Part shown: in pieces, positions 25,177 through 33,530 of the stretch
Position numbering within the stretch: the stretch's first letter is position 1
How the letters are laid out: each line of letters starts with the position of its first letter
Assembly (NCBI GenBank): GCA_003567005.1
Contig: PXBF01000121.1
Coordinates: 1-45,257, forward strand
Direction of reading: 5' to 3'
Origin: PVC group bacterium
GTDB lineage: Bacteria; Verrucomicrobiota; Kiritimatiellia; UBA8416
DNA: 45,257 bases
Notes under the pieces: generated by a model
Database searches by the model: none
What the model was told of the DNA's origin: nothing
Seen by the model: only the letters and a program-made list of their open reading frames with translations
Made by a program: the position numbers and the translations under genes

Positions 25177-26415
25177 TCAGCTTTTGCTTGCTGGGAGCAT
25201 GCGCATGATGTCGGCGGCGGGTCGGCCTGCACGCAAGAGTTGGGCCATTTGTTGCATGTAGGGGTCGATATGCTGCATGAAGTGTTTGTATCCCTCGCAA
25301 AGCCAATTGAGGCCGGGCTGGCCTGCGTCCGTCTGTAGGAAGCGATGTTTGGGACATTCTCCATGGCATGCGAAGAAAAACGCACAATTGCGGCATTGAT
25401 CGGGTAATTCGCGCTTTTTCTTTTCGCCGAATGCATGTTGTTGCGGACTTCCTGTCATGGCGGTAAGAGTTTTTTCGTGGATATTGCCAAGAAAGAATTC
25501 GGGATAGACGAAATGGTCGCAGGCATATACATCTCCATTGTGCTCCATGACCATGGCATCGCCACAGGTTTCGCCAAAGATACAAAGAGCGGGCTGCATA
25601 CCCATCCAGGCACCAAGCATGACATCAAAAATCTGTACAAAGATCTGCCCGACATCTTTTTGGATCCAGCAATCGAATACGTTTGATAGAAATTTGCCGT
25701 ATTGGAGGGGTTCCACAGTCCATGGCATTACGCGCGGATCGTCGTCATCAGCTTTGAACTCGGGGGGGATATCCAGGGTCAAACCGAGTTTGCTGGCGGC
25801 CTCACTGGGTTTTCGCTCGATAATAGGAATGAATTGCATGAAGGTGGTTCCGGTTCCTTTCAGGAACTGGTAAATCTCACGCGCGTGCGGCGCGCTTTGC
25901 CGTGTTATGCATGTTAGCGTGTTGAATTCCACTCTGTGGCACTTCATGCGTTTGAGGGTTTTCATGGCTTGGTCAAAAGACGGTTTTCCGCCGCGGTTCA
26001 CGCGGAAGCGGTCATGGATATGGCGGGGTCCATCGAGACTGAGCCCAACAAGAAAGTTTTCTTTTTTGAGGAATTTACACCAGTCATTGTCCAACAAGAT
26101 GCCATTGGTCTGAAAGGCATTATGTATTGGGCGTCCTCCCGCATACTTCTTTTGGAGGGCAACCGCTTTTTCGAAGAATGGAATGCCCATGAGGCTGGGC
26201 TCGCCGCCTTGCCAGGCAAATGTTAGTTCGGGTGTGTTTTGTGACTCGCAGTATTGGCGGATATATGCCTCAAGCGTTTCGTCACTCATGCGATGTTTGC
26301 TGTTTTCCTTATAAAGCGCTTCTTTTTCCAGATAAAAACAGTAGCGGCAGTTGAGGTTACAATCCGGTCCTGCCGGTTTTGTCATAAGGTGAAATGGAGG
26401 AAGCGCATTTGTCAT
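25177..26415 (-). CDS. Anaerobic sulfatase-maturating enzyme (radical SAM/SPASM)
   Basis: A 412-residue radical SAM enzyme that oxidises Cys or Ser of sulfatases to formylglycine without oxygen. The SAM cluster is Cys19, Cys23 and Cys26 in CNLNCRYCFYLEKEALY. The family block LTFAWQGGEPSLMG follows. The C-terminal SPASM region (CIFGETCGDAMVMEHNGDV in part, CDHFVYPEF, CRNCAFFFACHGECPKH) provides two auxiliary clusters. No sulfatase gene is in this window, so its targets lie elsewhere. The last codons (Ser-Lys-Ser-stop) are written in a copy of an 8-base repeat word. No clear Shine-Dalgarno precedes the ATG. It lies 170 bases downstream of the antiporter gene on the same strand. Confidence 0.92.
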   Translation of the reverse strand: MTNALPPFHLMTKPAGPDCNLNCRYCFYLEKEALYKENSKHRMSDETLEAYIRQYCESQNTPELTFAWQGGEPSLMGIPFFEKAVALQKKYAGGRPIHNAFQTNGILLDNDWCKFLKKENFLVGLSLDGPRHIHDRFRVNRGGKPSFDQAMKTLKRMKCHRVEFNTLTCITRQSAPHAREIYQFLKGTGTTFMQFIPIIERKPSEAASKLGLTLDIPPEFKADDDDPRVMPWTVEPLQYGKFLSNVFDCWIQKDVGQIFVQIFDVMLGAWMGMQPALCIFGETCGDAMVMEHNGDVYACDHFVYPEFFLGNIHEKTLTAMTGSPQQHAFGEKKKRELPDQCRNCAFFFACHGECPKHRFLQTDAGQPGLNWLCEGYKHFMQHIDPYMQQMAQLLRAGRPAADIMRMLPASKS

Positions 26416-26585
26416 ATCGATTTCGTTGGGTTACGTTGCGGTTGTTACAATATCAGCATGATAGGCAATCTTGACCATCCAACAAGGAATTTCGCGAAAT
26501 TCGGTGTGTTGGGCGTTGGTTGTATCCTGTTGGAGGTTCATCAAGGTCAAAACATGTATGTGAGGTTGATGCGAAGGCATATTGT

Positions 26586-27809
26586 TTATCGTCCGTTTTT
26601 GACCGGATGCCCGGGGGCAAGGCAACGGGGCGCGGCATATTGAATGGCAATAGCACCAATAGGGGCCGTAAGGATAATACTAAGAACGGCAAGGGCCAAT
26701 ATGATCTCACCGGGTGTTTCCGAGAGGCCTGCTGCTTGCATGGCTAGCAGGGGAGAGGCGCCAATCGCTGCCTGCACGGTTGCTTTCGGGAAGTAGGAAA
26801 GCATAACAAATAATCGTTCTTTGCATACAAGATTGCTTCTGATCAAGCATATCGCGACTCCCGTACTGCGCGCAATCAATCCGACCGTAATAATCAAGAT
26901 TCCGGAAAGCCCCGCTTGCAGGGCAATGCGCGGATTTACTTGGGCACCTACGAGTGAGAACAAAATGATTTCTGCAAAAACCCATACTTTGGCGAGTTTT
27001 GCTGATAGTTGGTGGGCCATTTCCTCTCTTTTTTCAAGCAGGATAAAGCCCACGGCCATGGTACCCACCAAACCGGAGAAAGGGAAAATGCCTTCCAATA
27101 GATATTGCAAACGAATGAGAAGTGTAGCGGCTGCAATTAAGAGCAAAACCCTCTTTGTGGCGCGCGGATTGAAGTGATCACAAATCTTATAGATTGCGAC
27201 ACCTATCAGTAATCCCAAGGCAATACCTGTAAGGAGGGAGACCGGTATCGAAGCGACTTGCAAAAGGGGATTCCCTTTTGTGTGGCCGAGATAGAGAGAG
27301 AGGGCGATGCTATGGGCCACGATGACAAATACATCGTCAATGGATGCAGATGCCATAATCATGGCCGGAATGCCTTTATCGGCCCCGCGTTTATGGTCCA
27401 TGAGTTTAATCATAGCGGGAACGACCACGGCAGGTGAGACCGCGGCAAGCACGGTACCCAGGATGGCAGCTTCCATATAGGACAATGGTAGCAGATGTGG
27501 CGCAACCAGGGTGATGGCGGCCAGCTCGCAGGCTGCGGGCAGGCAAGCGAGCATGGTAACTCTTCCTCCGCTTTTATGCAGGGTTGCGCGTGTCAGCTTC
27601 AGCCCTGATCGAAGCAGAATGACAATAAGTGCAATGAGGCGTAGGTCCGGGCTGACCGCAATCAATGCCGGATGTAGCAGATTGGTTACATAGGGGCCGA
27701 GAACAATACCAACAAGGAGCATGCCAATGAGGCCGGGCAGACGAAAACGTCTTGCCACCCAATCTGCGAGCAAACAGAGAATGAGAATTTCTGCAATGCT
27801 AAACGCCAC
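26586..27809 (-). CDS. Cation:proton antiporter, CPA family
   Basis: A 407-residue integral membrane protein with about 11-12 predicted helices. The start (LLADWVARRFRLPGLIGMLLVGIVLGP) is typical of the Na+/H+ exchanger (CPA1/CPA2) fold. The central ASASIDDVFVIV holds acidic residues where this family has its ion-binding Asp pair. There is no C-terminal TrkA or UspA domain. The GTG start at 27809 is preceded by AAGAGG. It is 11 bases downstream of the SDR gene on the minus strand and probably cotranscribed with it. The transported cation (Na+ or K+) cannot be read from sequence. Confidence 0.88.
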   Translation of the reverse strand: MAFSIAEILILCLLADWVARRFRLPGLIGMLLVGIVLGPYVTNLLHPALIAVSPDLRLIALIVILLRSGLKLTRATLHKSGGRVTMLACLPAACELAAITLVAPHLLPLSYMEAAILGTVLAAVSPAVVVPAMIKLMDHKRGADKGIPAMIMASASIDDVFVIVAHSIALSLYLGHTKGNPLLQVASIPVSLLTGIALGLLIGVAIYKICDHFNPRATKRVLLLIAAATLLIRLQYLLEGIFPFSGLVGTMAVGFILLEKREEMAHQLSAKLAKVWVFAEIILFSLVGAQVNPRIALQAGLSGILIITVGLIARSTGVAICLIRSNLVCKERLFVMLSYFPKATVQAAIGASPLLAMQAAGLSETPGEIILALAVLSIILTAPIGAIAIQYAAPRCLAPGHPVKNGR

Positions 27810-27820
27810 TTGTGCCTCTT

Positions 27821-28675
27821 TTATACGCCGCTGAAAGCAGAAAAACCGCCATCAATAGGAATTACCGTTCCGGTCACAAACCCGGCCGCCTCATCGGACA
27901 GCAGCCAGAGCACCGCACCCAGCAAGTCTTCCGGGGCACCGTAGCGTCGCATGGGTGTTTGAGAGATGATCGCATTACCTCTTTCCGTTGGGGATCCATC
28001 CGGATTTGTTAGCAAACTGCGATTTTGATCTGTCAGGAAGAATCCTGGAGCTATCGCATTCACGCGTATGCCAACTTGGGAGAAATGCACGGCTAGCCAT
28101 TGTGTGAAGTTACTTACCGCTGCTTTTGCTCCGCTATACGCAGGTATTTTGGTTAATGGAGTGAAAGCATTCATCGAGGAAACATTGAGAATGGTCCCTG
28201 AACCTTTTTCTGCCATCGCACGGGCAAATACTTGGGTCGGTAGCAATGTTCCCAAAAAATTGAGGTTGAATACAAACTCAATTCCTTTTGGGTCGAGGTC
28301 AAAAAAGGTCGTCAAACCCTCGATGTTTTCTTTCAAATCATCCGATTTCAAGTAGGGGTTGGATGTTGTTCCTTTGGGGTGATTTCCGCCCGCTCCATTG
28401 ATTAAGATATTCGGGGATCCCCATTGCGCCTCGATCAGGCTACAAGCATTTTCGAGACTTTCTTTTTCCAATACATTACATGCAATCGCGATAGCTGTGC
28501 CGCCTGCTGCGTTGATTTCTGTTGCCACGGCATCGGCGGCTTCTTGCCGCAAATCGGTAATGGCCACTTTGGCACCAGACGCGGCGAGCTCTTTTGCTAT
28601 CGTGCTACAGAGAACGCCGCCTGCACCAGTCACAACTGCGATGCTATTGGTTAAATCTACTTTGAATGATTTCAT
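27821..28675 (-). CDS. SDR oxidoreductase, D-mannonate oxidoreductase-like
   Basis: A 284-residue short-chain dehydrogenase. The catalytic Ser-Tyr-Lys set is intact (NVSSMNAFTP, YSGAK). NINGAGGN-like and C-terminal SPTERGNAIISQTPMRRYG blocks are typical of the D-mannonate/fructuronate oxidoreductase branch of SDRs, which would act in hexuronate metabolism. The cofactor loop reads TGAGGVLCS where relatives have TGGGGVLGS, so the last glycine is Cys. The start at 28675 is fixed by AAGGAGG at good spacing; a longer frame upstream has no ribosome site. It probably forms an operon with the antiporter. The substrate is inferred from motifs only. Confidence 0.85.
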   Translation of the reverse strand: MKSFKVDLTNSIAVVTGAGGVLCSTIAKELAASGAKVAITDLRQEAADAVATEINAAGGTAIAIACNVLEKESLENACSLIEAQWGSPNILINGAGGNHPKGTTSNPYLKSDDLKENIEGLTTFFDLDPKGIEFVFNLNFLGTLLPTQVFARAMAEKGSGTILNVSSMNAFTPLTKIPAYSGAKAAVSNFTQWLAVHFSQVGIRVNAIAPGFFLTDQNRSLLTNPDGSPTERGNAIISQTPMRRYGAPEDLLGAVLWLLSDEAAGFVTGTVIPIDGGFSAFSGV

Positions 28676-28833
28676 GTTTCCTCCTTGTTTTACGATCCGG
28701 TTAAAATGCGAAGTGACTGTAAGAACTCTGCATGGGATGTCCAAGCTAAAATCCCTGATGGCACGTCAGTTCCCGAGGTTCCAAGAAAGACCATTGCGGC
28801 ATTTCGCGTTGGCATGTTAGCATAGGTATTGTC

Positions 28834-30009
28834 ATGCGCACGATACTTCACATAGATATGGATGCATTTTTTGCATCTGTTGAACAACGCGATAATCCTG
28901 CTTTGCGTGGATGTCCTGTCGTGGTTGGTGCTGCGGGGGATGCGCGTGGTGTTGTGGCTGCAGCCAGTTATGAGGCGCGCAGATTCGGGATCCATTCCGC
29001 GATGCCTTCGCGGGAGGCCTATCGACGCTGTCCGGATGCGATATTTGTACCACCGCGCCACGATACCTATGCTGCCGTTTCGGAGCAGATTTTTGCCATT
29101 TTTGCACGTTATACCCCAGAGGTTGAGCCGTTATCCATAGATGAAGCTTTTCTGGATGTTAGTGGTGGTTTGAAACTGTTTGGTGAAGGTGCGGAAATTG
29201 CCAGGCACATTCGTGCTGCGATTCGTGAGGAGGTCGGATTGACGGCATCAGCAGGCGTTGCCCCCAATAAATTTTTAGCGAAGCTGGCTAGTGAAATGCA
29301 AAAACCGGATGGTATGACAGTGGTTCCGCGGACCCCTTTGGAAATACAAGCGTTTCTCGCGCCGCTGTCGGTATCTAGTATTTGGGGTGTTGGACCGGTA
29401 TTGGAAACGAAACTGCGTGCTCGCGGTATAGATACTATCGGTGATTTACAGCATACGTCTCGTGATGTGCTTGAATCGGTTGCGGGCAAACACACAGCTG
29501 ATCATCTGCGCAAGTTGGCGCAGGGTATTGATTTGCGTCCGGTAGAAACGGGCACCCGTGAGAAAAGTATTTCACGGGAGCATACCTTTGCGAAGGATGT
29601 GCGCGATCTTTCCGTGGTCACTAGAACATTGTATCAGTTGGTTGAAGATGTTGGCGGTCGTTTGCGTGCGTCTGATTTATACGCGGCTACGGCACGCATC
29701 AAGATTCGTTGGCAAGGGTTTCAAACGATTACACGGCAGTGTCCTCTGGATCCGCCTTGCTGTGATGATTTTCATCTGCGCGCTGCTGCGGATCGGTTAC
29801 TACGATCAGAATCATTGCGTCAACCGGTTCGGTTAATCGGGTTTGGGGTTCAAGATATGCGGCCACGATCTGCGCAACAATTGACGTTGTTTGATGTGGG
29901 CGAGGAGAATCAAGATCGCAAAGAAAGGTTATCGCGCGCGATCGATCAAGTGCGCGCGCGTTTCGGGAACGGGAGTCTCGAAGTGGGGGTAGGTTTAGCG
30001 GGTGAGTAG
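28834..30009 (+). CDS. dinB: DNA polymerase IV (Y family)
   Basis: A 391-residue translesion polymerase. The palm motifs are complete: HIDMDAFFASVEQRDNP with the first metal Asp, and LSIDEAFLDVSG with Asp103 and Glu104. SPGVAPNKFLAK-like (SAGVAPNKFLAKLASE), helix-hairpin-helix (VWGVGP-type IWGVGPV) and little-finger regions follow. A C-terminal beta-clamp motif is plausible at QLTLFD. The gene diverges from the SDR gene. There is no good Shine-Dalgarno; TTGCGG (28794-28799), 18 bases and TAGCAT (28818-28823), 10 bases before the ATG, suggest a very short leader. No LexA box was recognised. Confidence 0.95.
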   Translation: MRTILHIDMDAFFASVEQRDNPALRGCPVVVGAAGDARGVVAAASYEARRFGIHSAMPSREAYRRCPDAIFVPPRHDTYAAVSEQIFAIFARYTPEVEPLSIDEAFLDVSGGLKLFGEGAEIARHIRAAIREEVGLTASAGVAPNKFLAKLASEMQKPDGMTVVPRTPLEIQAFLAPLSVSSIWGVGPVLETKLRARGIDTIGDLQHTSRDVLESVAGKHTADHLRKLAQGIDLRPVETGTREKSISREHTFAKDVRDLSVVTRTLYQLVEDVGGRLRASDLYAATARIKIRWQGFQTITRQCPLDPPCCDDFHLRAAADRLLRSESLRQPVRLIGFGVQDMRPRSAQQLTLFDVGEENQDRKERLSRAIDQVRARFGNGSLEVGVGLAGE

Positions 30010-30163
30010 GGCGCTAGAGCGAAGCATATGTGTGGATGACAGTAGCCTTACGGGGCAAATGGGTAGGATTTTCCGGTCATTGTGTCATTTTTATGTTTGT
30101 AGGGATATGGGTGTATGCGTGGGACTCGTCTTTCACCCATGTAGAGGTAGCGGAGATTTTGAT

Positions 30164-30694
30164 ATGAAGAAACATATTATGATTTTGGATGGTTATAATA
30201 TTTTGCATCGTGTGCCGCGGTGGTCGCAGATGCTCGAGCGGTCTCTGGAACAAGCGCGCGAGCAAGTGTTAGGATACTGTCGGCGTTGGATGGCAACACG
30301 TGGAGATGTCTGGCTGTTTTGTGTCGTATTTGATGGTGATTCCGGTAGTGGGGGTGGGCTTCGTTCTGCTGGTGCCGGGATTCGGGTATTCTTTTCGCGA
30401 AGCGGGCAGACTGCTGATGACCGATTGTTGACGATTATTGATGAATTCGGCCCCCATTTTCATTATACGGTTGTTTCGGATGACCATTATGTGCGCGATA
30501 AAGCGCGTGTTTTGGGCGCAGATATTGCAAGTTCCGTGACATTTGCAAATAGAATTGATCGTGTCGAACGTGCTCGAGGTGCGCGCCATTTACGTCGACT
30601 GGGAAGCGGGAATGATGGGCAAAAAGTAGATCCGGCGACAGCATCACAAATTACCGATGATTTACGTAGGTTGTGGGTGGATCGGGACTCTTGA
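30164..30694 (+). CDS. YacP-type NYN domain ribonuclease
   Basis: A 176-residue NYN (PIN-like) protein of the YacP/Rae1 family. The start ILDGYNILH gives the first acidic residue and the Asn-Tyr pair. VVFDGDSG, QTADDRLLTII and VVSDDHYVRDKAR supply the remaining acidic metal-binding residues. Relatives cleave mRNA on the ribosome in Bacillus. The start was put at 30164 (MKKHIMILDGYN), preceded by GCGGAG; a frame extending back to 30002 adds unrelated residues overlapping dinB. It begins a same-strand group leading into three exported proteins, but a 48-base gap with its own promoter-like element follows. Confidence 0.85.
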   Translation: MKKHIMILDGYNILHRVPRWSQMLERSLEQAREQVLGYCRRWMATRGDVWLFCVVFDGDSGSGGGLRSAGAGIRVFFSRSGQTADDRLLTIIDEFGPHFHYTVVSDDHYVRDKARVLGADIASSVTFANRIDRVERARGARHLRRLGSGNDGQKVDPATASQITDDLRRLWVDRDS

Positions 30695-30707
30695 GCGTAT
30701 TTCGGAA

Positions 30708-30736
30708 TTGGACTTTTGTATTTTATATGGTACTGT
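30708..30736 (+). promoter_or_regulatory. Predicted promoter for leaderless exported gene
   Basis: TTGGAC (30708-30713), 17 bases, then TACTGT (30731-30736) preceded by TGG as in an extended -10, then 6 bases and ATG at 30743. No Shine-Dalgarno is present. Confidence 0.5.
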
Positions 30737-30742
30737 ATAGAT

Positions 30743-31462
30743 ATGAATAGGTTCTGTCATGTTATAGCTGTATGCATTGCGTGTGTCATGACGATGCATA
30801 TCAAGGCGAGCGAGGATTTTTCTCGTTACGACGTCATACTTGAACGTCGCCCTTTTGGTGCGCGGGTTGAGGAACCTGTTGCGCCCCCTGTTTCGGATGA
30901 GCCGCCGGCCTTTGTGAATGAATTGCGTATGGTGGCCATGACAGAGAGCCCGGCAGGGGTACGTGTCGGGTTTTTGGATACGCAGCATCGGCCACCGCGC
31001 ACTTACTTTTTGTATGTCGGGGAAACGGAGGATGGCCTATTGTTAGCGGATGCCGACTTCGATAGCGAACAAGCATTGGTGTCAAAGGATGGAGAGCAGT
31101 ATTGGATGCGCATGGGGGAAGCGCAAAGCGCTCCGCAGAATGCAGGAACGTCCGAGCGGGAAGGGCGGGGCCGTCGTCGCTCTCCCGATCGTGGTTCGCG
31201 GGATCGTGGTGTGGTGCGCGCTTCTGGGGGGAATGGTGATGGTACGCCAGAATCGTATGCTGCGAGGAGACGTCAGCGCCTGGAAGAGATGCGTCGACGT
31301 GCCGAAGAGTCGCGACAGTTATCTGAAGAGGAGGTTGAGCGACAATTGCGCGAGTATCAAATGCGTTTGATTCGTGAAGGGCGCACGCCGTTGCCCATAC
31401 CCATTACGGAAGAGATGGATGCTCAACTTGTTTCAGAGGGTATCCTGCCACCAGCAGATTGA
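30743..31462 (+). CDS. Exported protein of unknown family, copy A
   Basis: A 239-residue protein I do not recognise. A signal peptide covers about residues 1-23 (MNRFCHVIAVCIACVMTMHI). The mature start carries DFSRYDVILERRPFG, almost identical to the next gene. A Pro-rich linker, then a conserved block with NELRMVAMTE, VGFLD and TYFLYVGETEDG form what looks like a small beta-rich domain. A charged Arg/Gly/Ser-rich stretch follows, and the C-terminus ends TPLPIPITEEMD...EGILPP. The middle part vaguely recalls the repeating beta domains of type II secretion/pilus (GspC/PilP-like) proteins, but this is weak. Predicted leaderless. Confidence 0.75.
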   Translation: MNRFCHVIAVCIACVMTMHIKASEDFSRYDVILERRPFGARVEEPVAPPVSDEPPAFVNELRMVAMTESPAGVRVGFLDTQHRPPRTYFLYVGETEDGLLLADADFDSEQALVSKDGEQYWMRMGEAQSAPQNAGTSEREGRGRRRSPDRGSRDRGVVRASGGNGDGTPESYAARRRQRLEEMRRRAEESRQLSEEEVERQLREYQMRLIREGRTPLPIPITEEMDAQLVSEGILPPAD

Positions 31463-31491
31463 ATGGTATGAAATATATGAATGGTATGAAA
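31460..31491 (+). repeat. 14-bp direct repeat carrying alternative start codons
   Basis: TGAATGGTATGAAA occurs at 31460-31473 and again at 31478-31491, with ATAT between. The repeat unit is 18 bases (six codons) and contains the stop of the first paralogue and three in-frame ATGs for the second. Confidence 0.85.
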
Positions 31492-32178
31492 AGATGGATT
31501 GTTACGCTTTGGGTATGTTGTCTTTGCGTTTCCCTTGTGCAGGCTGATTTTTCTCGTTATGCAGTCATTTTGGAACGCCGACCTTTTGGTGAAGCACCAG
31601 ATCCGGAGCCAGAACCGCCCCCTCGCCCGACGGGGCCATCGTATGCAGACGAGTTGCGCTTGGTGGCCATGACGAAAAGGCAAGGCGATATACGTGTCGG
31701 ACTGGTGGATGGCAATGTGTCTCCGGCGCGCAGCTATTTTCTTTTTGTAGGGGATGAAGAGGATGGGTTACGTGTGGTGGCGGCTGATTATGATGCGGAA
31801 ACAGTGATGGTGGAACGAGATGGAGATCAACGGACCATTCGTATGGGAGGCGGTAGCGCTTCGCAAGATCGTTCAACGGCTGGCCCTGGCATGATTGCAG
31901 GACGGCGGCGGCCTGGCGCTAGACCTGATTCGAGTGAGGGTGAAAGGAACCGGGGACGCCGTGCGGGACGTATTTCGGAGGGACGCAGGCAGCGCATGGA
32001 AGAAGAACAGCGCCGACGAGAGCATGTGCCGGAAATTACGGGGGCTGTGCTGGAGCGTCATTTACAAGAATATAATGTCCATGCTATTCGTGAAGGTATG
32101 CCTCCTTTACCGATACCGTTAACAGAAGAACAAGATCGTCAACTTGTTGAAGAGGGGGTTTTGCCTCCGAGAGAGTAA
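31486..32178 (+). CDS. Exported protein of unknown family, copy B
   Basis: A 230-residue paralogue of the preceding protein with the same order: signal peptide (MKRWIVTLWVCCLCVSLVQA), DFSRYAVILERRPFG at the mature N-terminus, Pro-rich linker, DELRLVAMT and YFLFVGDEEDG block, Arg/Gly-rich basic stretch, and C-terminal PPLPIPLTEEQD...EGVLPP. In-frame ATGs at 31468 and 31477 are possible earlier starts; 31486 gives the cleanest signal peptide. No ribosome site is visible. Conservation is strongest at the two ends and the central block, so these are probably the functional parts. The two genes are adjacent, probably by duplication, and their partners may be the ankyrin/FGE protein that follows. 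Confidence 0.72.
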   Translation: MKRWIVTLWVCCLCVSLVQADFSRYAVILERRPFGEAPDPEPEPPPRPTGPSYADELRLVAMTKRQGDIRVGLVDGNVSPARSYFLFVGDEEDGLRVVAADYDAETVMVERDGDQRTIRMGGGSASQDRSTAGPGMIAGRRRPGARPDSSEGERNRGRRAGRISEGRRQRMEEEQRRREHVPEITGAVLERHLQEYNVHAIREGMPPLPIPLTEEQDRQLVEEGVLPPRE

Positions 32179-32188
32179 TAATCGTTGC

Positions 32189-32216
32189 TGGACAAAGCGC
32201 TTGATCAAAGTACACT
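32189..32216 (+). promoter_or_regulatory. Predicted promoter for leaderless ankyrin/FGE gene
   Basis: TGGACA (32189-32194), 16 bases, then TACACT (32211-32216), then 6 bases and ATG at 32223, placing the start of transcription at the start codon. No Shine-Dalgarno precedes the ATG. Confidence 0.55.
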
Positions 32217-32222
32217 GCCCGC

Positions 32223-33530
32223 ATGAATTTTTTCCGATTTATCGTTATCTTTACTATCCTGATCCTTGTTTCCGCGCGTGTAACGGCTCGCTCTCTGCGT
32301 CAAGCGGTGCGGGCCCGTGATCTTGTAACGGTGCAGCAGATTTTGGAAACTCGAACGGGGGCTTCTCTTGATACTGCCACAGACGAGGGGGTGACGGCCC
32401 TTCACCTAGCGGCCGCAACCGATCAATATGAGATGGTTCAACTCTTGTTGGATCGGGGCGCTTCTATGGAAAGCCGTACGCGTTTGGGGTTTACGCCTCT
32501 GCATTGGGCGGCATCTCGAGACGCGATACGAAGTATTGCGGTTTTGTTAGCGGGTGGTGCTGATATTGATGTGAAAGCACATCATGATGTTACGCCTTTG
32601 CATTGGGCCGCTTCTCGGGATGCAAAACAGGCGGTACAGAAGTTGTTGCATGCGGGGGCTGATCTTAGCGCCCGAACTACATCAGGTGAAACGCCCTTGC
32701 ATATTGCCGTTCGGAACAGTAGCTCCTCTCCATCCGCTATCGCGTTGGCTGCATTTCGTGTTGCGACCGCAGAGGAAGATGCGCTTGTTCGTTACGAGAC
32801 CGTGTCTCCAGACATTCCACGTGATGATATGATTACGGTAGTCAGGCCGGGCATGCATCTTTCGATTCCTGTTGGTCCCGGGAAGAATATCAGCTTTGTG
32901 TGGTTAGATACATTAGATATCTGGTTCGGCAAGTATGAGGTTACCAATGGGCAATATCGTCGTTATATGCCTAGGCACAGTAGTCGTTCGGTGCATGGGG
33001 TGACGCTTAACAACGACGACCAGCCCGTTGTCTTGGTAAGTTGGGAGGATGCCCGTCGATACTGTGAATGGTTAACACGTTATTTTGGGCACTATCTTCC
33101 AGAGGGGTATGTCTTTCGTTTGCCACGTGAATCAGAATGGATGTATGCTGCCTCAAAAGGAGATAATCGAAAATATCCCTGGGGGGATGAATGGCCTCCT
33201 GTCTATGGCAACTTTGCGGACGAATCGGCGCGTCAGGTTTTGCCGCATTGGCGCGGGATTGAGGGGTACGACGACGGGTACGTGGTAACGGCTCCGGTTA
33301 TGCATAGTGGTATGAATGCGTTCGGCATATACGGTTTAGCTGGCAATGTGTGGGAGTGGGTCGACGATTGGTATGATCCTGAAAAACGAACCGTAAAAGT
33401 CCGCAAAGGGGGAAGCTGGGACTTTGCCCCGAAAGAGAGTTTGCGGATTTCGTATCGGGGAATGGAGCGGCCTCAGGCACGTCATGACACAATCGGTTTC
33501 CGTGTCGTTGCTGGACCAGCTATCCCGTGA
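32223..33530 (+). CDS. Exported ankyrin-repeat/FGE-sulfatase domain fusion
   Basis: A 435-residue exported protein. A signal peptide (about 1-23, MNFFRFIVIFTILILVSA) is followed by four ankyrin repeats (about 25-160; e.g. GVTALHLAAA, GFTPLHWAAS, DVTPLHWAAS, GETPLHIAV). A formylglycine-generating-enzyme-like domain covers about 195-432: GKYEVTNGQYRRY, PVVLVSWEDARRYCEWL, LPRESEWMYAA, YPWGDEW, GLAGNVWEW and a closing GGSWDF, GFRVV. The catalytic Cys pair of true FGE is absent (GGSWDFAPKESLRI has none), so it is a structural or binding FGE-fold domain, not a sulfatase activator. It follows two other exported proteins and may act with them in the periplasm. Predicted leaderless. Confidence 0.87.
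   Translation: MNFFRFIVIFTILILVSARVTARSLRQAVRARDLVTVQQILETRTGASLDTATDEGVTALHLAAATDQYEMVQLLLDRGASMESRTRLGFTPLHWAASRDAIRSIAVLLAGGADIDVKAHHDVTPLHWAASRDAKQAVQKLLHAGADLSARTTSGETPLHIAVRNSSSSPSAIALAAFRVATAEEDALVRYETVSPDIPRDDMITVVRPGMHLSIPVGPGKNISFVWLDTLDIWFGKYEVTNGQYRRYMPRHSSRSVHGVTLNNDDQPVVLVSWEDARRYCEWLTRYFGHYLPEGYVFRLPRESEWMYAASKGDNRKYPWGDEWPPVYGNFADESARQVLPHWRGIEGYDDGYVVTAPVMHSGMNAFGIYGLAGNVWEWVDDWYDPEKRTVKVRKGGSWDFAPKESLRISYRGMERPQARHDTIGFRVVAGPAIP

Noticed and set aside
30002..30163. N-terminal extension of the NYN nuclease overlapping dinB
   Set aside because: The added residues are Cys-rich and unlike the family; ATG at 30164 has a ribosome site and starts the NYN fold.
32223..33530. FGE domain as a sulfatase activator partner for the anSME gene
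   Set aside because: The FGE catalytic Cys residues are missing and the protein is exported and fused to ankyrin repeats, so it is not a second sulfatase maturase.
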